From Simmondsia chinensis (lineage: Eukaryota > Streptophyta > Magnoliopsida > Caryophyllales > Simmondsiaceae), in assembly GCA_018398585.1 (NCBI GenBank), contig JAGTTD010000015.1:26059478-26123477 (forward strand): a DNA stretch of 64,000 nt, read 5' to 3'. The notes beneath the pieces are model-generated. The model ran no database searches, was not told the origin of the DNA, and was given only the letters and a program-made list of their open reading frames with translations. A program made the translations under genes and the position numbers. Below are positions 55,855-64,000 of this stretch, in pieces. Every line of letters starts with the position of its first letter. Within the stretch, counting starts at the first letter, position 1.

Positions 55855-56757
55855 GAGGGTAACCTGCAATTTGGGACACTAAATATAGGCACCTTAATGT
55901 CGAAGAGTTTTGAGGTTGCCCAAATGATGATGAAGAGAAATTTAACATCCTATACCTTCAAGAGACTAAATGGGTTGGAACGAAGGCCAAGGATTTGTTA
56001 GGGTATAAATTATGGTATGCCGGAAAGATTAAGGGGAGAGCCGAAGGTATTATTGTAGATAGTCACCTAAAGAACAAAGTACTGGGTGTGTGTAGGGTTG
56101 ATGATAGGATCATTGGCATCAAGTTGGCGCTAGATGGAGAGATCTTGAACTTCATTAGTGCCTATGCCCCGCAAGTGGGGTTAACAAAGTAGGAGAATGC
56201 TAGATTCTGGGAGGACTTAGATTTAACAATGCAAGGTATACCTCAGAGCGAACAAGTCGTGATGGGTGGGGATTTCAATGCACATGTGGGTGCGGCTACA
56301 GATGACTACCCGACCTACCATGGAGTATTGGTTTTGCGACTAGAAACGAAGAGGGTAAAGCCACCCTAGACTTTTCAATGGCTTATGAGCTGATGGTTGT
56401 CAGCACCTTTTTCAGGAAGCGACAGGAGCATGTCATCACATATAAGAGCGGTGGGGCTAGGACCTAGATTGACTATATATTAATAAGGAAGAGAAGCCAT
56501 AAAGACTGTATGGATTGCAAGGTTATCCCCGGGGAAGACCTATCCATGCAACATAGGGTGTTGTGTGCCGATGTGAAGGAGAAGAAAAGGGTCAAGAAAC
56601 CTACAAAACCCGTGTACCCAGGCACTCATTGGTGGGAGTTGAAGGCGGACAAGTACCTAACCTTTAAGACAAGGGTGCACACAGAGACTGACTAGGACTA
56701 CGAGGGGGATGTGAACCACATGTGGGACCGAATGGCACAAAAGATCAAATGCTTAAC
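55855..56757 (+). pseudogene. RTE LINE apurinic endonuclease
   Basis: Fragments in several frames read LNIGTLMSKSFEVAQMM, LQETKWVGTKAKDL, YKLWYAGKIKGRAEGIIVD, INFISAYAPQVGL-type and VVMGGDFNAHVG. The GDFNAHVG motif is the metal-binding core of LINE endonucleases, which nick the target DNA. Stops at about 56190 and later, and several frameshifts, inactivate it. Confidence 0.82.
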
Positions 56758-57092
56758 ACACGAAGCACTAAGTGAATCAAAGGGAGGAGCACCAAACCAA
56801 TGAAAATCCTGGTGGTGGGGTAGAGAAGTCCAAGAGAAAATCAAGGCCCAAAGGGACTGCTTCAAGGAGTGGGATCGAAGTGAAAAATGAGAACAAGATG
56901 CAGAAATACAAGCAAACCAAGAAAGAAGCAAAGGTAGCAGTTGGAGAGGCATAGTCCAAGGCTTATGAGGACTTCTATAAGAGGCTAGATACAGAGAAGG
57001 GAGGAAGGGACATCTACAAAATCGCTAAAGTTAGAGAAAAAAGGACTAGGGATTTAGATCAGGCAAAGTGCATCAAGGGAGAGGATGGACGT

Positions 57093-58288
57093 GTGCTTGT
57101 AGATGAGCCACTAATTAAAGAAAGGTGGAAGGATTATTTTTACAACTTGTTCAATGGAAAAGGGTATACAAACATTTTCCTAGGAGGACAAGGGTCATCG
57201 GAGGAGTACTACAACTATTGTTATCCCAGATGTATCAGACCTGAGGAAGTCAGGGATGCGTTGAAGAAGATGGGTAGGAGTAAGACGGTCGGACCAGATT
57301 CCATACCCATTGAGGCATGGAGATGCATCAGACAGAAGGGCATAAGTTGCTTGACTAAACTATTCAACCAAAATTTTCAAGGTAAGAAATTGCCTGAGGT
57401 GTGGAGGAAGAGCAGTTTAATACCGATCTACAAGAACAAAGGCAACATTCAAAGTTATGCCAATTATAAGGGAATCAAACTCATGAGCCATACTATGAAG
57501 CTTTGGGAGCGGGTCATAGAAAGGAGGCTATGGCAACAAGCAGGTGTCTCAGATAACCAATTTGGATTTATGCTGGGTAGATCTACTATGGAAGTGATAC
57601 ATCTCCTAAGGAGTACTCTTAAATATTATAGAAGTATACAAAAAGATCTACACATGGTCTTCATTGATTTGGAGAAGGCGTATGATAGAGTGTCAAGAGA
57701 GGTGCTTTGGAGAGTTATGGTGAAGAAGGGCATCCCCACAACATATATCCGAGTCATTAAAGACATGTATGACGGCGCATCAACAAACATATGTACGGCT
57801 AAAGGGGACATGATGCTTTCCCAATTACAGTTGGGTTGCATCAAGGGTTAGCTTTCAGCCTTTTCCTATTTACTTTGGTTATGGACGAGCTCACTGGACA
57901 CATTCAAGGGGAGGTAGTTTGGTGTATGCTTTTCACTTATGATATAGTTTTGGTGAGTGAGTCAAGACGAGGAGTAAATGAGAAGCTGGAACTGTGGAGA
58001 AGTGCCTTGGAGCCTAAAGGCTTAAGTGGAACAAAAACTGAGTGTATAGAACTTAAATTCTGTACCACAACCAGCCCAAACAGAGAGGATGTGAAGATTG
58101 GATCTAACTGCATATCGAAAAAAGAATGCTTCAATTATTTGGGCTCGATGGTGCAACAGGACGGTGGAGTAGATGAGGATATAAACAACCACATTAAAGT
58201 GGGATGGTATAAGTGGAAAATGGACTCAGCAGTACCATGCGATAAAAGGCTCCCTCTCAAGCTAAAGGAAAATACTATGAGACAGTAA
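57093..58288 (+). pseudogene. RTE LINE reverse transcriptase
   Basis: The first frame (57093-57851) holds KTVGPDSIPIEAWRC, WRKSSLIPIYKNKG, NYKGIKLMSHTMKLWERVIE, NQFGFMLGRST and VFIDLEKAYDRV. A shift at about 57840 passes to HQGLAFSLFLFTLVMDELT. The active site, normally FADD, reads TYDIVLVSE, so the catalytic Asp pair is lost. Reading continues to 58288 with CFNYLGSMVQQDGGVDEDI. Confidence 0.87.
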
Positions 58289-58383
58289 TGAGACCGGCCA
58301 TGTCTTATGGTGTCGAATGTTGGCCCCTTAAACAGTGCCATACACCAAAGTTAAAGGTGCCGGAGATGAGGATGTTATGGTGA

Positions 58384-58626
58384 ATGTGTGGTCACACAAG
58401 GAAGGAACGGATTAGGAATGATATTATAAGAGGCAAACTGGGCATGGCCCCACTTAAAGCTAAGCTAAGGGAGCAGCGTTTGAGATGGTTTGGGCATGTT
58501 AGGAGGAGACCGGCCACTACACCTGTTAGGAGATGCGAACAATTCTATAGTACGCATGAGAAGAGAGATAGAGGTAGGCCAAAGAAAATTTGGATGGGGA
58601 CGATTAGACATGACCTCATCGCCTAA
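58384..58626 (+). pseudogene. RTE LINE C-terminal domain
   Basis: The 80-codon frame reads MCGHTRKERIRNDIIRGKLG, then LRWFGHVRRRPATTPVRRCE and RDRGRPKKIWMGTIRHDL. This ending is typical of plant RTE elements after the RT. A frameshift separates it from the RT frame. Confidence 0.82.
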
Positions 58627-58915
58627 ACCTAAATGAGGACATGTCCTTAGATAGAGTGGTGTGGCGAGCTAGAATAGGGGTAGCAGACGTATAAATTTAG
58701 GATAGGGGGAGCATAATGGAGCGATCCCTTACACCTCCAGTCTTCATACTGTGGTTGCTTGGAGCCTGTTGCCCTCGTGATCTTTGTTGCTCTACTGTTG
58801 CTCGGAGTTTGGTGGTTATTGCTTTGTGTTATGCTATGCTTTGCTTTGATTTGTGATTTGTTACTCGATGCCTTACTACTGCTTTATTGTTTCGTTGCTT
58901 CTTGGTTCTTACTTT

Positions 58916-59084
58916 TTAGAGTTTGGGGCACTCAGACGCAACCTCTCTTTAGGGTCATATCCTGAAGGAGTAAAATTGCATACATTTCAACCCCCCCCCC
59001 CCCCCCCCCCCCCCCCTCTCTCCAAAAGACCCTACCTCGGCAAGAGCACTTATGGCATTGGGACAGTTGTTGTTGGTGGTGTTG
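58916..59084 (+). repeat. RTE LINE 3' tail shared with SINEs, with a 26-bp poly-C
   Basis: The tail reads GGGGCACTCAGACGCAACCT, AGGGTCATATCCTGAAGG, TGCATACATTTCAA, a run of 26 C (58991-59016), AGACCCTACCTCGGC and GGCATTGGGACAGTTGTTG. Position by position it matches the SINE bodies at 3470-3597, 41690-41820 and 54301-54416, where the C run is only four to six long. Confidence 0.8.
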
Positions 59085-59578
59085 TTATCTATTCATTAGT
59101 TTGGCGTTATATAAGAGCAATCTTCAATTTCTTAAGCAAATAAAATAAATTTAGCTCTCTTTTTCATGCTTAGTTACTTTTGTGAGATATGTCCAACTCT
59201 CTAGATTTCTAATTGTCCTGTATTGTTTTAAAAATCTCACGTGTAAAGGAGATTAGAAGTAAGCGCATTCAAGATAAAGTAAAGATGGATCCAGTGAGGA
59301 TAACATGACATGATTTGGAAATGTGAAATGAAGACCTGTGAATGTTCTTTTGTGCATACTGGAGCTGATGGTAGCTAAACATGTGCTTAAAAACCGATGG
59401 TTATGTTGTTTTTATTTTCTATTTAAGTAACAGAGTGTTTATGTCAGCTTGAACGCACTTCGACTAATTTTTTGGTTGGTTGTACTGCCACCTTGAAAGC
59501 TTTCCTACATGCAACAACTGTTAGATATTTAAAAAAAGAAAAAGTATATTTTCAATGTGATTTTGAACTCTAATATGG

Positions 59579-59660
59579 TTTGATAATTCCTTAAATTATT
59601 GGTAAATTTCTATCCATACTTTGATAATTCCTTAAATTATTGGTAAATTTCTATCCATAC
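59579..59660. repeat. Perfect 41-bp tandem duplication
   Basis: Two adjacent identical units begin TTTGATAATTCCTTAAATTA and end TCTATCCATAC. Confidence 0.9.
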
Positions 59661-60763
59661 AAATAATTATACTCTTCTCTGCACGTAAATAAAATTTAAG
59701 TATATTTTAAGAGTAGTGATACTGCTACGTCATTTTTTGTTAATGGCAGAATAATTTCAACACAATAAAACTACAAAAGTCTTTATTATTGCTCTGACAT
59801 TAATAAAAAAATGCCCTGATAATATCACTAACCTATTGTAAAATTAATTCAATTTTTAATATATGGTGATGGTTTCTTGCTCCTAACTAAATGTTTTGTA
59901 ACAATTTATTTTGATGGAAGGTTACTGTGCTGAGCAGTGAAACATCAAGCAGTAAATTTGGTGTTGAATGCTTATAAAAGCTTGATTTAATGCCTCTTTC
60001 GGATGGTGAAGAGAAAGTTTTATTTTAAAGAAAAAAAGGAATTTGAATATTGTGTTTTTGTAATCCGTGTACTCTAATTTTATTTTCCTATAAAAGTTTG
60101 TGCTTTCAATTTGGCTAAGTAGGGTGAGGTGGAGACTTTAGCTTTCAAGGTTGTGCAAACCGAGGAAGTTTCAACATTGTAGTTGGGCATTGTATCTTGG
60201 AGGCTGCGAGCCAATACCTGTTGCACTGCCTTAGAACCGAGAGGGGCCCGAAACTGTCTTAAAGAAAGCATAATTTGCCGCTCACTCAACTGTTATATTA
60301 TTGATATATTGCTATTTCCAAGCGTTCCAGGTAATATCTTGTTACTTCATATATTTTATATAATATTTAATATATCTAGCTCCAACAACAACTAAGATGG
60401 GGTCCATGATTAGCCCCAAACATTTTCTTGCCCCCACAACTTGATTGAAACTGTTAAATTTTATTGAGCCTCGAGCCTGACTCATGCAGTTGGCACACAT
60501 AAGAACCACATATAAGTCGAAGTAGGGATCTATCCTAAAATTAATTGGCATTAGATAGACTAACCCACTAAACTTATATATTAATATGTTCTTTCTCACA
60601 ACTCATACATGAAATTCTTATTTAACTTAGGAGTCCCCAACATGGACATGTATCAGTTTTGAGCTAAGCCAACCCTTAGGTTTAGCCATTTGTTATGTTT
60701 CATTAAAATTACTGTTTCATTGGCATTCAACAATGAATAAATAGTGGCATATTTCTATTTCAT
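59661..60763. other. Intergenic DNA, no recognised gene
   Basis: AT-rich. A 70-codon minus frame (60080-60289) matches nothing I know and is probably chance. A stretch around 60450-60560 resembles 20330-20440 (ACATATAAGTC...AAAATYAATTG), so it is a dispersed repeat of unknown class. Confidence 0.5.
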
Positions 60764-61631
60764 TGTTGGAAAATTTCACAATCAAGCACAAATGGTAGCG
60801 TAAAAAATAACAAAAAAATAACGAAATCAACACACCAAAATTACGTGGAAACCCTCTCTCAACTGGAGAGAAAAACCGCGGGACCGAATGGGTGTTTTAA
60901 TCCACTATGAAATTAAGAATTACAATCTATATTATAACCCCCAAAACCTATACACAATCATCATAAACATCAATCATTATCAATGTGACTATTGTACAGT
61001 AAGTCAGCAACTCTCTCAAACTGTAACTGTTGCATGGTGAAAAACCAACCCTCTCAAAGTGTAGCTGCTGCACAGTGAGCCACTAATCCTCTCAAAGTGT
61101 AGCTCTTACATGGTGAGCCACCAATCCTCTCACAATGTAGCTCTGGAAAAGGAAGTTACAAAAACTCTTATCAGCTCTTAATCATGAAACCTCTCGATTC
61201 ATCTCTCTCCCCCCGCCTCGATGCCCCCCTGGGCATCCCTTTACAAAACTTTAAATGTCTCAAATCTTTTCTTTCTTTATTTTTCTCCACCTAAAACAAT
61301 AACCCTCAACCTCTATTGTAGAAAAAATTGACAAAAAAAATATACTAAGGAAAGATGAACATACTAATTTAGAGAAAACTTGAATAATTTCATGCATAGA
61401 ATTCTGGCCTATTTATATATACATCAAGGTAGATAAAGGGATACATCACATGGAAAAAATAAAAGAATCCTATGCTAATTACACTAGGTAATGAAGAAGA
61501 CAATCAATGGAGGCCATTGATGTGTTGGCTGATTACAATAGACCAAAGGAGAGAAAAATGCAAGCCTTAACTAGCCTAAATTAATTCTATATATTTACAT
61601 CAAGACAATTTGCACATGTTACAATTTAACA
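60764..61631 (-). repeat. Copia-4 3' LTR
   Basis: Read on +, it begins TGTTGGAAAATTTCAC and ends ACAATTTAACA, 868 bp. A repeated motif TGTAGCT...GGTGAGCCACYAATCCTC occurs several times (about 60980-61145). Parts match the solo LTRs at 3098-5101 and 6373-13509. Confidence 0.82.
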
Positions 61632-61645
61632 CTCCCCCTTAAGTT
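61632..61645 (-). other. Copia-4 polypurine tract
   Basis: On minus it reads AACTTAAGGGGGAG directly against the LTR. Confidence 0.75.
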
Positions 61646-61649
61646 AGAG

Positions 61650-64000
61650 CATGTAAGTTGACAATGCCCAACTTGCAGAACAGCGATGAGAATGAAGATA
61701 ACCCGAGTGCCTTTGTGAACACATCCGCTACTTGACCCGTGGAATGAACAAAAGAAGTGAAAATTTCTTTTGCCAACAATTTTTCTCGAACAAAGTGACA
61801 GTCGATTTCTATATGCTTTGTTCTCTCATGAAACGCAGGATTAGAGGCAATGTGAAGAGCTGCCTAATTATCACAAAATAAAACATCTGGTCGAACAGTG
61901 CTAGCTTGCAAATTACGAAGTATACGCCTCAGTCATACTAATTCGCTAGTAACCGTAGCCATGGCCCGAGATTCTGCTTCCGCGGAAGAACAAGAAATAA
62001 CAGACTGTTTCTTAGAATGCCATGAGATCGGAAAGTCTCCCAATAATATTATAAAACCTGTAGTAGAACGTCTAGTAGTAGGGTAACCTGCCCAATTAGC
62101 GTCACAATAAGCACGTAAAGATAAATCACATGCATGTGGAAGAAAAATACCCTGATCCGGTGCCCCCTTAATATATCGAAGGACATGATAAGCCTACTCT
62201 AAATGTGATATTCGAGGGTAATGCATATATTGACTAAGAACTTTAACAGCATAGCAAATGTCGGGTCGCGTAATGGTAAGATAGAGGAGTCTTCCCATTA
62301 TTCATCGATACCGCCCTAGATCTTCTACGCGTTCCCTTCCCCATCAATTAACCAATTGTTTTGAACCATAGGAGTGGAAGTGGGTTTAGTACCTAAAATA
62401 CTCGTTTCACTCAAAATGTCAAGGGCATATTTTATTTGACTTAAAGCAATTCCACCTTTCGAGCGAGCAATCTTTATTCCAAGAAAATACTTAACTGGCC
62501 CTAAATTCCTTATTCCAAATTGTTTATCGAGTGAGGACTTGACTTCTTCTATGTGTTTCATATTATTCCCAGTTACGATGACATCATCAACATACACCAA
62601 TATACTTGTAAAAATCGACCCACTAGCATATGTAAACTACGAACAATTTGACTTAGACTGCACCAAACCCCTGGCAACTAAAAAGAACACAAACTTTTGA
62701 TTCCAATTGCGAGACACTTGTTGAAGTCCATAGAGGGACTTACGTAAACGACATACTTGACCCTCGTGCTGCTTCTCGAAATCTTATGGAAGTTTCATAT
62801 AAACTTCCACATCTAAGTCCCCATGTAAAAAGGCATTGTTTACATCTAATTGATATATAATCCAATCTCTAGCGGCTGCAACTGCAAGAATGCATCTAAC
62901 TGTGACAAGTTTAGCAATGGGAGAAAAAGTGTCATGACTTCGGTTTAAGTTATCCTTTGGCAACCAACTTATAGCACACAATTGTACCATCCAATTCGTA
63001 CTTTATTTTGTAAACCCAGTTGGAGTCTACGGCTCGTTTTTCGGGAGGCAATTCTTCCAAAGTCCATGTCCTATTTTGTTCAAGTGCTGAATTTTCCTTC
63101 ACCATAGCGTCTCTCCAATGTTTATGACCAACTGCCTGAGAGAAATTATGAGGGTCATCACCCGAGATGATGGCTTTAAGCAAAGCTGAGTGAGAGTTAG
63201 AAAATCTTGCATTAGACACAAAATTTGATAAAGGGTAAAACCAACCCGAGTCAACTGAAGAAGTGGTAGCACGAGGATGGGCCATAGATGTAGGAACATC
63301 CACCTTATAATCTTGGTACTTAGCTGGCATCAAACGAACTCGACCCGATCTACCCGGACCCTGCTGCGTGGCCTCCTTGACCCTCTGTTCTGGTGCTGCC
63401 GCACCAGTACCCGTCGGTGGTTCTGCCACCTATAGTTCTGTGATGTCCGCTGGTCATTCGTCCAACACCGGTGTCTCATGAACCTGTGTCTTCTCATGCT
63501 CTTTATCATCCACATAACATATTAAGTCAATTTCACTGTCATCATTCTTTTCCCTTTGCTTTTTAAGAGAAGGAAATTTGTTTTCATAGAAAATAACATC
63601 ACGTGGAACAACTATTTTCTTGTTGTCCAAATCAAAAACTTTATACCCTTTCCTCCCATGTGCATATCCAATAAAAACACATTTATTTGCACGATTACCA
63701 AATTTATCCTTGCTAAGATCTTTATGATGAACATAGCACAGCGAGCCAAAAACATGTAAATGACCAAGAGAGGGAGCTTTTCCAAGTAATACCTCATAAG
63801 GACTCTAATTTCCTAGTCTTTGCGTCCGCATGAGACTAATTAGATAAGCGGCCATTAGAACACAATCTCCCCAAAACTGAATAGGAAGACCTTCAAAGCG
63901 AAGAGCCCGAGCTACCTCAAGAAGATGCCTATGTTTCTTCTCTACAACCCCATTTTGTTGAGGTGTATCATTGCACGAATTTTGTATTTGAAACCCTTTT
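61650..64000 (-). pseudogene. Copia-4 pol, degenerate and partial
   Basis: On minus, from the window edge: integrase C-terminal part (VFIGYAHGRKGYKVFDLDNK, about 63610-63690), a linker, and RT. RT fragments read HWRDAMVKENSALEQNRTW (about 63060-63110), [20 protein letters not shown] (about 62785-62850) and the active site MVYVDDVIVTGNN (about 62570-62600). RNase H follows to the end at about 61650. Stops and frameshifts lie between the parts. The gag and protease are outside the window. Confidence 0.85.

Larger units (their letters stand above)
54854..59084 (+). mobile_element. Full-length RTE-clade LINE, 4.2 kb, with 13-bp target duplication
   Basis: Perfect repeats TTATCTATTCATT lie at 54841-54853 and 59085-59097. 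The order is a C-rich, CCACCA-rich leader (about 54900-55500), AP endonuclease, RT, a C-terminal zinc-finger-like domain, and a 3' end finishing in GTTGTTGTTGG. This is RTE architecture, with one ORF. It is inactive through frameshifts. Its last about 170 bp are shared with the SINEs in this window. Confidence 0.85.
60764..64000 (-). mobile_element. Copia-4, 3' part of a Ty1-copia element running off the window
   Basis: The 3' LTR (60764-61631), purine tract and pol fragments are present; the 5' half lies beyond the window. The left flank is TTCAT, so the right target duplication cannot be checked. The lineage looks Tork-like from the RT and integrase words. Confidence 0.87.

Noticed and set aside
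60080..60289. 70-codon minus ORF as a gene fragment
   Set aside because: I recognise no family, and the flanks are stop-rich.

Overview
This is nuclear DNA of a flowering plant, most likely a eudicot with a large repeat-rich genome; the species cannot be read from the sequence. The evidence is a spliced RIN4/NOI immune-regulator gene with GT-AG introns, Ty1-copia and Ty3-gypsy LTR retrotransposons with plant-type domains, an RTE LINE, L1-type LINE pieces, plant SINEs, MITEs, and a decayed plastid rpoC2 fragment (NUPT). I recognise one host gene; almost everything else is mobile DNA.

Layout. 1-6.4 kb: hAT-like repeat ends, a 51-bp poly-C tract, and a solo LTR (3098-5101) holding an L1 tail, a SINE and an ORF1-only LINE copy. 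6.4-13.5 kb: a second solo LTR of the same family, inverted, split by Copia-1 (6854-13379, TSD GATGA, frameshifted). 13.5-19.3 kb: AT-rich, with a MITE (TSD TATATTTAA), a foldback element and a SINE whose head is a full-length 5S rRNA-derived sequence. 19.3-30.3 kb: the RIN4-like gene on + (exons 19458-19463, 22334-22837, 29625-29804, 30273-30299; 238 codons). Its intron 2 carries Copia-2 (23255-29608, TSD GGTTC), antisense, with 1126-bp LTRs differing at about 8 sites and one uninterrupted gag-pol frame. 30.4-37.4 kb: a MITE, then a SINE split by Copia-3 (31267-37392, TSD ATAGG), which itself carries a hAT MITE (31688-32300, TSD CATTTGAC). 38.1-40.9 kb: a 2.7-kb ORF1-only LINE-like element with a 10-bp TSD. 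41.6-42.9 kb: a second 5S-headed SINE and the NUPT. 43.1-54.3 kb: a Gypsy element (TSD TATTC) whose RT is split by another Gypsy element (TSD CGAAG). 54.9-59.1 kb: a full-length RTE LINE (13-bp TSD). 60.8-64 kb: the 3' part of Copia-4, running off the window.

How the parts relate. The RTE LINE ends in about 170 bp that also form the body of the SINEs here, two of which have 5S rRNA heads, so the window seems to hold both partners of a LINE/SINE pair. The young Copia-2 stops 16 bp before the exon-3 acceptor of the RIN4-like gene. It has displaced the original branch-point region and created a new in-frame AG at the LTR/TSD junction. The RIN4-like protein is unusual: three NOI-type cores, two matching the AvrRpt2 cleavage consensus, and a C-terminal core that does not.
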